Positions 33,956-45,692 are shown, counted from the first letter of the stretch. The stretch is DNA of 64,000 nucleotides from Pseudomonas sp. (GCF_030698175.1 NZ_JAUYNT010000018.1:1-64000); one strand, 5' to 3'. Translations and numbers: made by a program. Notes: a model not told the origin generated them from the letters alone.

Positions 33956-36529
33956 ATGAGTCAGCACGACCTCTCCGCACACACACCCATGATGCAGCAA
34001 TACTGGCGACTGAAAAGTCAGCACCCTGAGTTGCTGATGTTCTATCGCATGGGCGACTTCTACGAGATTTTTTACGAAGACGCCAAGCGGGCCGCCAAGC
34101 TGCTGGACATCACCCTGACCGCACGCGGGCAATCCGCCGGCCAGGCAATTCCGATGTGCGGGATTCCTTATCACGCCGCCGAAGGTTACCTGGCCAAGCT
34201 GGTCAAACTCGGCGAGTCGGTGGTGATTTGCGAGCAAATCGGCGACCCCGCCACCAGCAAAGGCCCGGTGGAACGGCAAGTAGTGCGCATCGTTACCCCA
34301 GGCACCGTCAGCGATGAGGCGCTGATGGATGAGCGCCGCGACAACTTAATCGCCGCCGTGCTGGGCGATGAGCGACTGTTTGGCTTGGCCGTGCTGGACA
34401 TCACCAGCGGCAACTTCAGCGTGCTGGAAATTCCCGGCTGGGAAAATCTACTGGCCGAGCTTGAGCGTCTCAATCCGGTCGAACTGCTGATCCCCGATGA
34501 TTGGCCGCAAGGCTTGCCGGCAGAAAAACGCCGTGGCGTGCGCCGTCGTGCACCTTGGGACTTTGAACGGGACTCGGCGCTTAAAAGCCTCTGCCAGCAG
34601 TTTGCCACCCAAGACTTGAAAGGCTTTGGCTGCGAAAACCTGACCCTGGCCATCGGCGCCGCCGGCTGCCTCTTGGCTTATGCCAAGGAAACCCAGCGCA
34701 CCGCCTTGCCGCACCTGCGCAGCCTGCGCCATGAGCGGCTCGACGATACCGTCATCCTCGATGGCGCCAGCCGGCGTAATCTGGAGCTGGACGTCAACCT
34801 GGCCGGCGGGCGCGAGAACACCCTGCAATCGGTGGTCGACCGCTGCCAGACCAGCATGGGCAGTCGCATGCTCAGTCGCTGGCTGAATCGCCCGCTACGC
34901 GACCGCGGCGTGCTTGAGGCGCGGCAAGAATCGATTGCCTGCCTGCTGGAGCGCTATCGCTTCGAAACCCTGCAACCGCAGCTGAAAGAAATCGGCGATC
35001 TGGAGCGCATACTGGCCCGCATCGGCCTGCGCAACGCCCGCCCCCGCGACTTGGCGCGCCTGCGTGATGCACTGGCCGCGCTGCCAGAGTTACAGCAGGC
35101 CATGACCAGCCTGGAAGCGCCAAATTTAAGCGCGCTGGCCCTGACCATAGCCACCTACCCGGAACTGGCCGCACTGCTCGCCAGCGCCATTAACGACAAC
35201 CCTCCGGCGATTATTCGCGACGGTGGCGTGCTGAAAACCGGCTACGACGCCGAACTCGATGAATATCAGGCCCTCAGTGAAAACGCCGGGCAATTTTTGA
35301 TCGACCTGGAAGCGCGCGAAAAAGCCCGCACCGGCCTGGCCAACTTGAAAGTCGGCTACAACCGCGTGCACGGCTATTTTATCGAGTTGCCGAGCAAACA
35401 GGCCGAATCGGCGCCGGCCGACTATATTCGCCGGCAAACCCTGAAAGGCGCCGAGCGCTTTATCACCCCAGAGCTGAAAGCCTTTGAAGATAAAGCCCTG
35501 TCGGCCAAGAGCCGCGCCCTGGCGCGGGAAAAACAACTGTACGACGCCTTGTTGGAGTTGCTGATTGGCCATCTGGGCAGTCTGCAAGACAGCGCCGCTG
35601 CGCTCGCCGAGCTGGATGTGCTGAGCAACCTGGGCGAGCGCGCGCTAACCCTGGATCTCAACCGCCCCCGTTTTGTCGATGAACCCTGCATGCGCATCCA
35701 GCAAGGCCGCCATCCGGTGGTCGAACAGGTGCTGAGCACGCCCTTTGTGGCCAACGATCTGGCGCTGGATGATGCCACCCGGATGCTGATCATTACCGGG
35801 CCGAACATGGGCGGTAAATCCACCTATATGCGCCAAACCGCACTGATTGTGCTGCTGGCACACATCGGTAGCTTCGTGCCGGCGACCAGTTGTGAGCTGT
35901 CACTGGTCGACCGCATCTTCACCCGTATCGGCTCCAGCGATGACCTGGCCGGCGGGCGCTCGACCTTTATGGTCGAGATGAGCGAAACCGCCAATATCCT
36001 GCATAACGCCAGTGACCGTAGCTTGGTGTTGATGGATGAAGTGGGTCGCGGCACCAGCACCTTCGACGGCCTGTCGCTGGCATGGGCGGCCGCCGAGCAG
36101 CTGGCCAAATTGCGCGCTTACACCTTGTTCGCTACCCACTATTTTGAGCTGACCGTGCTGCCGGAAAGCGAGCCGCTGGTGGCTAACGTGCACCTGAACG
36201 CCACCGAGCACAACGAGCGGATCATCTTCTTGCACCACGTGCTGCCAGGCCCGGCCAGCCAGAGTTATGGCTTGGCCGTTGCGCAGCTGGCCGGAGTGCC
36301 AGGGCCGGTGATACTGCGGGCTCGCGAGCACTTGGCGCGCCTGGAAACCAGCAGCCTGCCCCACGAGATGGCGCAGCAACACGGCAGCACGCCAGCCAAG
36401 CCGCTGCAAAGCGATCTTTTTTCCAGCCTGCCGCACCCGATTCTGGATGAATTATCTAAACTCAATCCCGATGATATGAGTCCACGGCGCGCGCTGGAGC
36501 TGTTATATACATGGAAGACGCGCATCTAA
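33956..36529 (+). CDS. mutS: DNA mismatch repair protein MutS
   Basis: An 857-residue mismatch sensor. The N-terminal mismatch-binding Phe-X-Glu is in [12 protein letters not shown], followed by connector, lever and clamp domains. The C-terminal ATPase has Walker [14 protein letters not shown] (about 617-629), Walker [14 protein letters not shown] and a helix-turn-helix. I start at [20 protein letters not shown] (ATG 33956); the longer reading frame upstream overlaps cinA and is not credible. The length is the normal Pseudomonas size. Confidence 0.97.
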   Translation: MSQHDLSAHTPMMQQYWRLKSQHPELLMFYRMGDFYEIFYEDAKRAAKLLDITLTARGQSAGQAIPMCGIPYHAAEGYLAKLVKLGESVVICEQIGDPATSKGPVERQVVRIVTPGTVSDEALMDERRDNLIAAVLGDERLFGLAVLDITSGNFSVLEIPGWENLLAELERLNPVELLIPDDWPQGLPAEKRRGVRRRAPWDFERDSALKSLCQQFATQDLKGFGCENLTLAIGAAGCLLAYAKETQRTALPHLRSLRHERLDDTVILDGASRRNLELDVNLAGGRENTLQSVVDRCQTSMGSRMLSRWLNRPLRDRGVLEARQESIACLLERYRFETLQPQLKEIGDLERILARIGLRNARPRDLARLRDALAALPELQQAMTSLEAPNLSALALTIATYPELAALLASAINDNPPAIIRDGGVLKTGYDAELDEYQALSENAGQFLIDLEAREKARTGLANLKVGYNRVHGYFIELPSKQAESAPADYIRRQTLKGAERFITPELKAFEDKALSAKSRALAREKQLYDALLELLIGHLGSLQDSAAALAELDVLSNLGERALTLDLNRPRFVDEPCMRIQQGRHPVVEQVLSTPFVANDLALDDATRMLIITGPNMGGKSTYMRQTALIVLLAHIGSFVPATSCELSLVDRIFTRIGSSDDLAGGRSTFMVEMSETANILHNASDRSLVLMDEVGRGTSTFDGLSLAWAAAEQLAKLRAYTLFATHYFELTVLPESEPLVANVHLNATEHNERIIFLHHVLPGPASQSYGLAVAQLAGVPGPVILRAREHLARLETSSLPHEMAQQHGSTPAKPLQSDLFSSLPHPILDELSKLNPDDMSPRRALELLYTWKTRI

Positions 36530-36675
36530 CGCTATTGCCGACAAGCTGTTAGAATCGCGCGCACTTTTATAGATGCTTCGGCCTTTTAGCCTGGTGCCGC
36601 GAGCCATCAAATTGCCGAGCTGAGCAGTCCCAAGCAAATTGGGCTGCTTAGCCGTCGCCTGAGGAGAAACCAACC

Positions 36676-36999
36676 ATGACCTTCGTCGTCATCGACAACT
36701 GCATCAAGTGCAAATACACCGACTGCGTAGAAGTCTGTCCTGTGGACTGCTTTTATGAAGGCCCGAACTTTTTGGTCATTCACCCAGACGAGTGCATCGA
36801 CTGCGCGCTTTGCGAGCCAGAGTGCCCTGCCCAGGCAATTTTCTCCGAAGACGAAGTGCCGGAAGAGCAGCAAGAGTTTATTGAGTTGAACCGGGATCTG
36901 GCCGAAATCTGGCCCAATATCACCGAGAAGAAAGAAGGCCTGACAGACGCCGAAGAGTGGGATGGCGTCAAAGACAAGCTGCAGTATCTGGAACGCTAG
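36676..36999 (+). CDS. fdxA: 7Fe ferredoxin FdxA
   Basis: A 107-residue Azotobacter-type ferredoxin with [3Fe-4S] and [4Fe-4S] clusters. Cys motifs are [18 protein letters not shown] (9-26) and [16 protein letters not shown] (about 40-55). The C-terminal acidic extension is usual in this class. It lies between mutS and the rsmZ/rpoS region as in P. aeruginosa. A 26-base hairpin (36623-36648) is in the leader; a strong Shine-Dalgarno GAGGAGA precedes the start. Confidence 0.96.
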   Translation: MTFVVIDNCIKCKYTDCVEVCPVDCFYEGPNFLVIHPDECIDCALCEPECPAQAIFSEDEVPEEQQEFIELNRDLAEIWPNITEKKEGLTDAEEWDGVKDKLQYLER

Positions 37000-37024
37000 T
37001 CACCCAGATCACCAGTTCGATTGC

Positions 37025-37053
37025 CAAAAGGCCCGCTCTAAGCGGGCCTTTTG
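37025..37053 (+). terminator. Rho-independent terminator of fdxA
   Basis: CAAAAGGCCCGCT...AGCGGGCCTTTTG forms a stem of about 12 bp, 25 bases after the fdxA stop, with a T-rich end. It is back-to-back with the rsmZ terminator on the other strand. Confidence 0.92.
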
Positions 37054-37066
37054 CTTTTCTGCGGGC

Positions 37067-37203
37067 AAAAAAAGGGGCGGGGATTACCCGCCCACTTTTA
37101 TCCCTACTCCCTTTATCTCCTACTCCATCATCCTGATGAGTCGCATCCTGCAACGTCCTGATCCGCATCCTTGCTGACCTGCACCTGTCCCTTGGCACAG
37201 GTG
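37067..37203 (-). ncRNA. rsmZ: Small regulatory RNA RsmZ (CsrB/RsmZ family)
   Basis: On the minus strand between fdxA and rpoS, as in P. aeruginosa. The RNA of about 130-137 nt carries about ten GGA motifs (AAGGGA, AAGGA, GCGGA, three CAGGA, TGGA, AGGA, two GGGA). Several sit in loops of short hairpins, for example CACCUGU-GCCAAGGG-ACAGGUG at the 5' end and CAUC-AGGAU-GAUG in the middle. It ends in a strong terminator (37074-37093) with a run of seven U. A TACTAT -10 box lies at 37206-37211. It would sequester RsmA/RsmE and relieve translational repression. The 5' end is uncertain by several bases. Confidence 0.9.
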
Positions 37204-37360
37204 AGATAGTAGCTCGCCTGGCTAAACCAGCAAGCTCACTGAAAACACCTAAACGTCATCATAATAAAACTAATAACCCTTATATATCAGTATGTTATGC
37301 AAATAACGATTAAAAACACTCTAGCTTTTTAAGTCCATTACGACCAATACCTACACGACC

Positions 37361-37378
37361 TGTAAGCAAAGGCTTACA
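37361..37378. promoter_or_regulatory. GacA upstream activating sequence of rsmZ
   Basis: TGTAAG-CAAAGG-CTTACA is an exact match to the palindromic GacA element TGTAAG-N6-CTTACA. Its centre is about 170 bases upstream of the predicted rsmZ start, the usual distance for rsm genes. The region 37212-37360 between it and the -10 box is AT-rich, as is typical of these promoters. Confidence 0.92.
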
Positions 37379-37500
37379 CGGCCACACATAAAAAAGTCCC
37401 ACAATCCAGACTGTGTGAAAACCCTACTGGGAGCTCGCCAAGTGATCGCACCAATGGATGGGTAATTCGTTTTTCAAGAAATACCAAAGCTAACTCCGTA

Positions 37501-37538
37501 AAAGCAAACGCCCCGAACCAGTCGGGGCGTTTGCTTTT
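37501..37538. terminator. Rho-independent terminator of rpoS
   Basis: AAAGCAAACGCCCCG (37501-37515) and CGGGGCGTTTGCTTTT (37523-37538) form a stem of about 15 bp with T-runs on both strands, 62 bases after the rpoS stop. The interval 37379-37500 holds no feature I can support. Confidence 0.92.
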
Positions 37539-37600
37539 GGACCGCAGGGATGCATATTCACCAGCCTGCGAAGCCTGGCTTGCTTTAATCAAGTGTCCCG

Positions 37601-38608
37601 TTACTTGAACAAGGACTCACTCGATAAGCCGTTTTTTTCCATGATTTCGCGCAAGCGCTTGAGCGCCTCCACTTGGATTTGCCGAACCCGCTCACGGGTC
37701 AGACCAATCTCCCGACCGACTTCTTCCAGCGTGCTGCTTTCATGCCCGCGCAGACCGAAGCGACGCACCACAACTTCGCGTTGTTTTTCGGTTAAATCAG
37801 ACAACCACTGATCAATGCTCTGAGACAGATCATCATCTTGCAGCAGTTCGCACGGATCGGTTGGGCGCTCATCGGTAAGCGTATCCAGCAAGGTTTTATC
37901 CGAATCCGGCCCGAGTGAGACATCGACCGACGATACCCGCTCGTTCAAGCCGAGCATGCGTTTAACCTCGCCTACCGGTTTTTCCAACAGGTTGGCAATT
38001 TCTTCGGCTGAGGGTTCGTGGTCGAGCTTTTGTGTCAGCTCGCGGGCGGCACGCAGGTAGACGTTAAGCTCTTTGACCACATGAATCGGCAACCTGATGG
38101 TACGGGTCTGATTCATGATGGCGCGCTCGATGGTTTGACGAATCCACCATGTCGCGTAAGTCGAAAAACGAAAACCACGCTCTGGGTCGAATTTCTCCAC
38201 GGCTCTAATTAAGCCAAGGTTGCCTTCTTCAATTAGATCTAACAGTGAAAGACCGCGATTAATGTAGCGTCGGGCGATTTTCACCACCAAACGCAGATTG
38301 CTCTCGATCATCCTTTTACGCCCAGCCGGATCGCCCTTTTGCGCCAAGCGGGCAAAATGCACTTCCTCTTGCGGGGTGAGTAATGGGGAGAAACCAATTT
38401 CGTTGAGGTACAGCTGAGTTGCGTCTAGCGCACGGGTGTAATCAATGTATTTGTGTTGTTTGAGTGAGCTTGCCTGTTTGGCTTTTGGACTAGCGAGAGA
38501 AAGCTCGGCTTCCTCATCATCGACATCATCGAGAGCGATGCGCTCCTCAAGTTGGAGAACATCATCGTCGACGTCAAACTCCGGCGCTTGTTTTTTTTTG
38601 AGTGCCAT
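37601..38608 (-). CDS. rpoS: RNA polymerase sigma factor RpoS
   Basis: A 335-residue stationary-phase sigma factor. Region 1.2 is [17 protein letters not shown], region 2 is [61 protein letters not shown], and the region 4 HTH is [33 protein letters not shown] start at [12 protein letters not shown]. The 157-base leader to nlpD is in the place where rpoS translation is controlled. The nlpD-rpoS order is the Pseudomonas norm, with the main rpoS promoter usually inside nlpD. Confidence 0.98.
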   Translation of the reverse strand: MALKKKQAPEFDVDDDVLQLEERIALDDVDDEEAELSLASPKAKQASSLKQHKYIDYTRALDATQLYLNEIGFSPLLTPQEEVHFARLAQKGDPAGRKRMIESNLRLVVKIARRYINRGLSLLDLIEEGNLGLIRAVEKFDPERGFRFSTYATWWIRQTIERAIMNQTRTIRLPIHVVKELNVYLRAARELTQKLDHEPSAEEIANLLEKPVGEVKRMLGLNERVSSVDVSLGPDSDKTLLDTLTDERPTDPCELLQDDDLSQSIDQWLSDLTEKQREVVVRRFGLRGHESSTLEEVGREIGLTRERVRQIQVEALKRLREIMEKNGLSSESLFK

Positions 38609-38765
38609 TTTTATTGTCCTTAGCTGAGTTCGACAACAAGCTCCGGCAGCACCTAACCCCGACATTCAACCAACACTGTTAAGTCGCGTTGGTTTGAACT
38701 CAGAGGACGTCCTTGGCAACACCCGAGCTCGGTCCTACTACGCAAAAGTACAAGTCAGCGGCAAC

Positions 38766-39632
38766 TCAACGCTTGGGCAAATATTGCAGCGGATCAACAG
38801 GCTTACCTTGACGGCGAATTTCAAAATGTAGCTTCACCCGGTCAGTGCCCGTTGAACCCATTTCAGCAATTACTTGTCCGACTTTGACCTGCTGCCCCTC
38901 CCGCACCAATAACCTACGGTTGTGACCGTAAGCACTTACGTAGGTATCACTGTGTTTGATGATTACTAACTCGCCGTAGCCCCGCAATCCACTGCCGGCG
39001 TACACCACTGAACCATCAGACGCAGCAGAAACAGGCTCGCCCAATTCCCCGGCCAGATCAATGCCTTTATTCAAACTGCCGTTTGAGGAAAATCGCCCGA
39101 TCAGCGCACCTTTTGCCGGCCAGGTCCAGCGACCAGTAAAGTTTTTCGCAACGGTGCTAACCGGACTAGACGCTACCGCTGTTGGTGCAGGCTTGCTGGC
39201 GACTATCGCCGCGTCATTAGCTCTAACTACCGCCGGCGGTACGCGGTTAGTGGCAGTGCTGGGCCGGCTGTTTTGCGCAACTATCGGAGCCTGATTTGTG
39301 CGCCCATCAAAACGAATAACCTGCCCTTTACGAATAACGTAAGGCGCCGCAATCCGGTTGCGCTCGGCCAGGGTCTTCCAATCCCAGCCAAACCGAAAAG
39401 CAATCGAGTACAAGGTATCGCCAGGCTGCACAACATATTGGCCAACACTTACCGGTTGGCGGGAGTTCCCAGCACTCTGCGCTCCGGTATTACGGTCGAT
39501 AACTTGCACGCCACCGGTTCGCGTCGTGTTGCAGGCGCTGAGCGCCACGCACACCAAGCACAGGCTCAGCCAAGCCAAAGCCCGATGCCCTGCCGTACTG
39601 CAGACGGCCCGACGGCCGCTCAGTCCAAACAT
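38766..39632 (-). CDS. nlpD: Murein hydrolase activator lipoprotein NlpD
   Basis: A 288-residue outer-membrane lipoprotein (lipobox LSAC, Cys at about 34). A LysM peptidoglycan-binding domain (VVQPGDTLYSIAFRFGWDWKTLAERNRI, about 68-95) and a C-terminal LytM/M23-type domain (about 180-285) are visible. The usual metal ligand His of HxGxD is replaced (NKGIDLAG), so it is probably not itself a hydrolase but activates amidases, as for E. coli NlpD. It precedes rpoS and follows pcm-surE; the stop/start spacing with pcm is tight (shares base 39632). Confidence 0.95.
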   Translation of the reverse strand: MFGLSGRRAVCSTAGHRALAWLSLCLVCVALSACNTTRTGGVQVIDRNTGAQSAGNSRQPVSVGQYVVQPGDTLYSIAFRFGWDWKTLAERNRIAAPYVIRKGQVIRFDGRTNQAPIVAQNSRPSTATNRVPPAVVRANDAAIVASKPAPTAVASSPVSTVAKNFTGRWTWPAKGALIGRFSSNGSLNKGIDLAGELGEPVSAASDGSVVYAGSGLRGYGELVIIKHSDTYVSAYGHNRRLLVREGQQVKVGQVIAEMGSTGTDRVKLHFEIRRQGKPVDPLQYLPKR

Positions 39633-40318
39633 TAGGCCAAAGGTCCGTGCAGCAAAGGCACAAAACGCACCGCGTCCAGTACATGACGGGTGAAGCCCTG
39701 TTCCTCACGGACAATCAACAGCAGCTGCTGCTCATCGCCAGCGCCCACCGGGATCACCAAACGTCCGCCCGGTGCTAACTGATCGAGCAATGCTTGCGGC
39801 ACGTCCGCCGCCGCTGCGGTGACGATAATGCCGTTGTAGGGCGCCAACGCTGGCCATCCTTCCCAGCCATCGCCCCAACGAAACACCACATTGCGCAAGT
39901 TCAGCTCCAGCAAACGCTCTTTGGCGCGCTCTTGCAGCGCTTGGATGCGCTCCACCGAAAATACCCGTTCAACCAGTTGCGACAACACCGAAGTTTGATA
40001 ACCAGAACCGGTGCCGATTTCCAGCACCTTGTCTAAAGGCCCGTCCGCCAGCAGCAATTCAGTCATCCGCCCAACCATATAGGGCTGGGAAATAGTTTGG
40101 TTATGGCCAATAGGTAATGCCGTATCTTCGTAGGCGCGATGGGCCAGAGCCTCATCGACGAACAGATGCCGTGGGGTGCGGCGAATAACTTCCAGCACCC
40201 GCGGATTCGACAAGCCTTCTTCATACAAGCGCTCAATCAAGCGCTCGCGCGTACGCTGCGACGTCATGCCGATGCCATGGTGTTGCAATTGATCTTTATC
40301 CTGGTTTCGCGCGCGCAT
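39632..40318 (-). CDS. pcm: Protein-L-isoaspartate O-methyltransferase
   Basis: A 228-residue SAM methyltransferase that repairs isoaspartyl residues in aged proteins. Motifs are [16 protein letters not shown] (motif I, about 97-112), [21 protein letters not shown] and [13 protein letters not shown] keep the ATG at 40318 because it overlaps the surE stop (ATGA) and has a strong Shine-Dalgarno (GGAGGGG). The homologous start [18 protein letters not shown] (ATG 40267, 211 residues) matches P. aeruginosa but has no ribosome-binding site here. Confidence 0.93.
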   Translation of the reverse strand: MRARNQDKDQLQHHGIGMTSQRTRERLIERLYEEGLSNPRVLEVIRRTPRHLFVDEALAHRAYEDTALPIGHNQTISQPYMVGRMTELLLADGPLDKVLEIGTGSGYQTSVLSQLVERVFSVERIQALQERAKERLLELNLRNVVFRWGDGWEGWPALAPYNGIIVTAAAADVPQALLDQLAPGGRLVIPVGAGDEQQLLLIVREEQGFTRHVLDAVRFVPLLHGPLA

Positions 40319-41067
40319 CAGAGCAACCCCTCCAGCCAGCCTTCCAGCCCGCTAAAGGCCTCAGGAAAAGTACGATCCAATTGCAGCGGGGTAATCGACA
40401 CATAGCCCTGCATCACCGCATGAAAATCGGTGCCCGGGCCGCCGTCTTCGGCATCGCCAGCCACCGAGATCCAGTAACCTTCCTTGCCGCGCGGATTGAC
40501 CACTTTAATCGGCGCCGCGGCGCGGGCGCGATGACCAAGACGGGTCAGTTGCACGCCGCGAATACGCTCCAGCGGTAAGTTGGGAATATTGACGTTCAAC
40601 ACGCAGCGCGGCGGCAGATTCAGCTCGGCGTGGGCGGCCACCAGTTTGCGCGCAAAATACGCGGCGGTTGGCAGGTTGTCTGGCTGACGCGACAACAATG
40701 AAAAAGCGAAGGCCGGCAGTTGCAAAAAACGCCCTTCCAAGGCCGCCGCCACCGTGCCGGAATAGAGCACATCATCACCGAGATTGGCGCCCAGATTAAT
40801 CCCCGCCACCACCATCTCCGGCACCGGCTCAAACAAGGCATTCAGGCCCAGGTGCACACAATCGGTGGGCGTGCCATTGAGGCTGATAAAGCCATTGGCC
40901 AAGCGTTGCGGATGCAACGGCCGATCCAGCGTCAGCGAACTGCTGGCGCCACTCTTGTCCTGGTCAGGCGCTATCACCACACACTCGGCGTAGTCCGCCA
41001 GCGCCGCGTGCAAAGCAGCCAGGCCCGGAGCGGTAACCCCATCATCATTGGAAATCAGAATACGCAT
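40318..41067 (-). CDS. surE: 5'/3'-nucleotidase (survival protein) SurE
   Basis: A 249-residue metal-dependent nucleotidase. The N-terminal metal-binding NDDG ([19 protein letters not shown]) is clear, followed by [21 protein letters not shown] and [24 protein letters not shown]. It is in the order truD-surE-pcm-nlpD-rpoS, with stops and starts overlapping on both sides. Confidence 0.97.
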   Translation of the reverse strand: MRILISNDDGVTAPGLAALHAALADYAECVVIAPDQDKSGASSSLTLDRPLHPQRLANGFISLNGTPTDCVHLGLNALFEPVPEMVVAGINLGANLGDDVLYSGTVAAALEGRFLQLPAFAFSLLSRQPDNLPTAAYFARKLVAAHAELNLPPRCVLNVNIPNLPLERIRGVQLTRLGHRARAAAPIKVVNPRGKEGYWISVAGDAEDGGPGTDFHAVMQGYVSITPLQLDRTFPEAFSGLEGWLEGLL

Positions 41068-42113
41068 TAATTATCCGTCGGTCCCGCAGGCAGCAGATCG
41101 ACCAGTTCGCGCACCATAGCGGTGGCAAAGCATCCGGCCGGCAGGACGAATTGCAGTTGCAAAATGTCTGGCTCGGGATAATGCCACGTCAAACCGCCGA
41201 TGGGCAGACGCAGTATGCGTCGTTCGTGCGCCATGCCCGCTTCGACCAACCAGTCGCATAACCCCGGCTCACCTGCCGCCACTGCCTGTTCCAGAATTTG
41301 ACTGGCACCCGCGGCCGGCGAATCACCGGCGCCCCACAGCGGCCCGGTTGGATGCAGATCGAGAATCGCCAGGCGCGGATCGCTGCACTCGGCTTCGCCT
41401 GCGGGGAAAAAACTGCGGCTGTCGGTGAACGCCAGCAAATCGCCAATCTGCGCCTGCTGCCAACTGCCGTCTGCGACCCGGGCGGACAGCACCTGATTGA
41501 ACAGATAACTGCGCGCCGCCGAGAGCACGCGGGAGCGAATATTGCGTTGTTCTGGCAGCACCTTGGCGATGGCAAAATTGCGCGCCTGGGCCAAGTTACC
41601 GCCTTCATAACCAAAGCGCTGAGGGCCGTAATAGTTGGGCACACCCTGGGCGGCGATCTGCTGCAGGCGCGCATCCAGCGCCCCATGATCGGCGTCTAAT
41701 TGAGTGAGGCGCAGGGTAAAGCCATTGGCCGCATGGGCGCCGCGCTGCAATTTACGCAGGTGCCGCACACTGTTTAAAATCCGCAGGCTGTCGCTTTGCG
41801 CAGCCGAGAAATCGGGGTCAGCCTTGCCCGGCAACTGGATGCTGAACCACTGTCGGGTCAAGGCCTGACGGTCCTTCAAACCGGCGTAACTCACGGTGCG
41901 CACTTGAACGCCGGCGGCGCGGGCCAGGAGGCGCGCTGCCTCCTCGGTATTCAGGCCGCGTTTTTCCACCCACAACCACAGGTGCTCACCCGTGCCGCTA
42001 AGTGGAATATCCAGCACTTCATCGACCTGAAAATCTTCCGCCGTGGCTTTTAATACGGCACGGCCAAGCGGCGCACCATAAGCACAGGGGCCAAGCAACT
42101 CAAGCTCGGTCAT
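41067..42113 (-). CDS. truD: tRNA pseudouridine(13) synthase TruD
   Basis: A 348-residue enzyme making pseudouridine at tRNA position 13. The catalytic Asp is in [17 protein letters not shown] (about 75-91), with the TruD insert and the C-terminal [18 protein letters not shown]. The ATG at 42113 overlaps the stop of the ispF-like fragment (ATGA). It shares one base with the surE start at its 3' end. Confidence 0.96.
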   Translation of the reverse strand: MTELELLGPCAYGAPLGRAVLKATAEDFQVDEVLDIPLSGTGEHLWLWVEKRGLNTEEAARLLARAAGVQVRTVSYAGLKDRQALTRQWFSIQLPGKADPDFSAAQSDSLRILNSVRHLRKLQRGAHAANGFTLRLTQLDADHGALDARLQQIAAQGVPNYYGPQRFGYEGGNLAQARNFAIAKVLPEQRNIRSRVLSAARSYLFNQVLSARVADGSWQQAQIGDLLAFTDSRSFFPAGEAECSDPRLAILDLHPTGPLWGAGDSPAAGASQILEQAVAAGEPGLCDWLVEAGMAHERRILRLPIGGLTWHYPEPDILQLQFVLPAGCFATAMVRELVDLLPAGPTDN

Positions 42114-42244
42114 GCCGCCACCAACAAAGCCACAGCGTGCACGGCGATGCCTTCTTCACGGCCGGTAAAGCCGAGTTTTTCGGTGTCTGTGATAGTGGCG
42201 GCCTTGACGTTGACCTGATCCAGCGCAACCTCAAGATCGCTCAT
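42110..42244 (-). pseudogene. Duplicated 3' end of ispF, retained as a 44-codon ORF
   Basis: A small ORF of 44 residues ([20 protein letters not shown] then [24 protein letters not shown]) that repeats the last 40 or so residues of ispF. The start overlaps the ispF stop (ATGA, 42241-42244), and its stop overlaps the truD start (ATGA, 42110-42113). Unit length is 131 bases. It is nearly identical to the ispF end over its 3' 60 bases but differs toward the 5' side, including an ITD-type insertion. It cannot fold as an IspF enzyme. It is either a decaying tandem duplicate or a small coupling ORF. Confidence 0.9.
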
Positions 42245-42726
42245 GCGCCCACCAGCAAAGCCACAGCGTGCACGGCGATGCCTTCTTCACGGCCGGTAAA
42301 ACCGAGTTTTTCCGTGGTGGTGGCCTTGACGTTGACCTGATCCAGCTCGACCTCCAGGTCAGCGGCAATCAGTGCACGCATGGCCTCGATATGCGGCGCC
42401 ATCTTCGGCGCCTGGGCGACTATGGTGCTGTCGACATTACCGACTTTCCAGCCCTTGGCCTTGACCAGCGCAAGCACTCGACGCAGCAACACACGGCTGT
42501 CGGCGCCTTTGAATTGCGCATCGGTATCGGGGAAGTGTTTGCCGATATCGCCCAACGCCGCGGCGCCAAGTAAGGCATCGCAGAGCGCGTGCAGCAACAC
42601 GTCGCCGTCGGAGTGGGCAAGCAAACCAAAGCTGTGGGTGATCTGCACCCCGCCCAGGGTAATAAAAGCCCCTTCGCCGAAGCGGTGCACATCGTAGCCG
42701 TGGCCAATGCGTATAGCGTTGCTCAT
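42241..42726 (-). CDS. ispF: 2-C-methyl-D-erythritol 2,4-cyclodiphosphate synthase
   Basis: A 161-residue MEP-pathway enzyme. The zinc ligands are in GHGYDVHRF (about 8-16) and [49 protein letters not shown] is at the C-terminus. It lies upstream of truD, whereas ispD is 2.3 kb away beside ftsB. The stop overlaps the start of the duplicated fragment. Confidence 0.96.
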   Translation of the reverse strand: MSNAIRIGHGYDVHRFGEGAFITLGGVQITHSFGLLAHSDGDVLLHALCDALLGAAALGDIGKHFPDTDAQFKGADSRVLLRRVLALVKAKGWKVGNVDSTIVAQAPKMAPHIEAMRALIAADLEVELDQVNVKATTTEKLGFTGREEGIAVHAVALLVGA

Positions 42727-42849
42727 GAAAGTCAGGCCTTGCAGAAGTCAGGCGGCGATTCTACCCGGTTTGACTCCTCGCGAGCGCAGGCCAAGTTAAA
42801 CCGCGCCCAAACCGGCACGATTTAAGCCTGCGCCCTTAAACTAGAGCCC

Positions 42850-43695
42850 TTAAGCCTGCAATGCCGCCGCGTGATGACGCAGATGGTCATCGATGAAACT
42901 GGCGATAAAGTAGTAGCTATGGTCATAGCCCGGCTGCATGCGCAGCCACAGCTGATGCCCATGCAGGCGCGCCTGTGCTTGCAGCGCCTCGGGTTGCAAC
43001 TGAGTCAGTAAAAACTCATCGCAATCGCCCTGATCGATCAGCATCGGCAGACGCTCCTGGGCACCGGTCAGCAACGCGCAGGCATCCCATTCGCGCCAAC
43101 TGTTGCGATTCTCACCCAGATAGCCGCTGAAGGCCTTCTCGCCCCAAGGACAATTGAGCGGATTGCTGATGGGCGCAAAGGCCGACACCGACTGGTAACG
43201 CCCAGGGTTGCGCAAGGCGCAGACCAGCGCACCATGGCCGCCCATGGAATGACCGCTGATGCCACGCCGTTGCGACACCGGAAAATGCGCCTCAATCAGC
43301 GCCGGCAACTCCTGCACCACATAGTCGTGCATCTGATAATGCTGCGCCCAGGGTTGCTGGGTGGCATTCAAATAAAACCCCGCACCCAGGCCGAAATCCC
43401 AGGCGCCCTCGGCATCGTCCGGCACCTCCAGGCCACGCGGGCTAGTGTCCGGCGTAACTAGCACCAAGCCCAACTCGGCCGCCATGCGCTGGGCACCGGC
43501 CTTGTGCATAAAGGTCTCATCGGTACAGGTCAGCCCGGATAACCAGTACAGCACCGGCAAGGGCGCGCCCTGCTCGGCCTGGGGCGGCAGGTAAATACTG
43601 AAGCGCATATCGCAACCCAGTACCGCCGAGCTATGCCGATAGCGCTTGTGCCAGCCGCCGAAGCTTTTCTGGCAAGACAGATTTTCCAGAGCCAT
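42850..43695 (-). CDS. fghA: S-formylglutathione hydrolase
   Basis: A 281-residue esterase of glutathione-dependent formaldehyde oxidation, converting S-formylglutathione to formate. It has the nucleophile motif [14 protein letters not shown] (about 143-156, Ser in GHSMG), plus Asp and His of the triad ([11 protein letters not shown] and YDHSYYFI). I use ATG 43695 ([12 protein letters not shown]), which has a Shine-Dalgarno AAGGTGG; a GTG three codons earlier is possible. Directly downstream of adhC. Confidence 0.94.
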   Translation of the reverse strand: MALENLSCQKSFGGWHKRYRHSSAVLGCDMRFSIYLPPQAEQGAPLPVLYWLSGLTCTDETFMHKAGAQRMAAELGLVLVTPDTSPRGLEVPDDAEGAWDFGLGAGFYLNATQQPWAQHYQMHDYVVQELPALIEAHFPVSQRRGISGHSMGGHGALVCALRNPGRYQSVSAFAPISNPLNCPWGEKAFSGYLGENRNSWREWDACALLTGAQERLPMLIDQGDCDEFLLTQLQPEALQAQARLHGHQLWLRMQPGYDHSYYFIASFIDDHLRHHAAALQA

Positions 43696-43705
43696 GGCCG
43701 CCACC

Positions 43706-44896
<1,191 letters not shown>

Positions 44897-44983
44897 TTAA
44901 TCGATAGATTGCTGAGAACGGCATTGACGAACGAGTCCGCGCCAACCGATGCCCAGCGCTATAAATCTTTGCGGCTGAACCAA

Positions 44984-45685
44984 TTAGCGCTGTTGCAACC
45001 AGCGCTGCCGCAACCACTCGAGGTCTTCGGGGCGGGTGATTTTCAGATTATCGGCGCGTCCCTCGATCAAGCACGGCGCCTGGCCGGCCCACTCCACGGC
45101 AGACGCCTCATCGGTAATCGCCACGTTAGCCACCAAAGCATCCGCCAGCGCATGCTGCAAGGCGGCGCAGCGAAACATCTGCGGCGTATAGGCCTGCCAA
45201 ACGTCGCTACGGTCGATGGTTGCGGCCACGCGGCCATCGGCGCCGGCACGCTTGAGGGTGTCGCGCACCGGCACCGCCAGCAGCCCACCTACCGGATCGG
45301 CGGCCAACTCGCTCAGCAACAGATCCAGATCGGCCCGTGACAAATTCGGCCGTGCGGCGTCGTGCACCAGCACCCAATCATCCTCACTGGCACCCATTTG
45401 CGTCAGTTGCAGCAAGCCTTGCAGCACCGAATCGGCACGTTCGGCACCGCCGTCGACACGCTGGATACGGGGATCATGGGCACAGGCCAGGGTTGGCCAG
45501 TAGGGATCGTCTGGTGCGAGACACACCACGGCGCCCATTAGGCCCGGGTGCTCGAGAAAGCAATCGAGGCTGTGCTCGATAATGCAGCGTCCGGCCAGTT
45601 GCAGATACTGCTTGGGCCGATCGGCCTGCATCCGCGCGCCAATCCCGGCGGCCGGGATCACCAACCAGAAACGCGGACTGTTCAT
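44984..45685 (-). CDS. ispD: 2-C-methyl-D-erythritol 4-phosphate cytidylyltransferase
   Basis: A 233-residue MEP-pathway enzyme that makes CDP-methylerythritol. The nucleotide-binding N-terminus is PAAGIGARMQADRPKQYLQL (about 9-28), with VHDAARPNLS (about 105-114) and TIDRSDVWQAYTPQMF. The start MNSPRFWLVIPAAG overlaps no other gene. It is 7 bases downstream of ftsB, as in other pseudomonads. Confidence 0.95.
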   Translation of the reverse strand: MNSPRFWLVIPAAGIGARMQADRPKQYLQLAGRCIIEHSLDCFLEHPGLMGAVVCLAPDDPYWPTLACAHDPRIQRVDGGAERADSVLQGLLQLTQMGASEDDWVLVHDAARPNLSRADLDLLLSELAADPVGGLLAVPVRDTLKRAGADGRVAATIDRSDVWQAYTPQMFRCAALQHALADALVANVAITDEASAVEWAGQAPCLIEGRADNLKITRPEDLEWLRQRWLQQR

Positions 45686-45692
45686 GGCCGAC

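Noticed and set aside
37388..37418. Possible sRNA terminator (CACA...TGTG followed by T6 on the minus strand)
   Set aside because: The stem is only about 4 bp and no promoter or conserved structure supports a separate RNA.
37374..37592. 72-codon minus-strand frame between rpoS and rsmZ
   Set aside because: It runs through the rpoS terminator and the GacA element and has no Shine-Dalgarno or family resemblance.
42110..42244. Frameshifted real ispF extension or programmed frameshift
   Set aside because: The complete ispF ends normally with its conserved C-terminus and its own stop. The fragment repeats that C-terminus rather than extending it.
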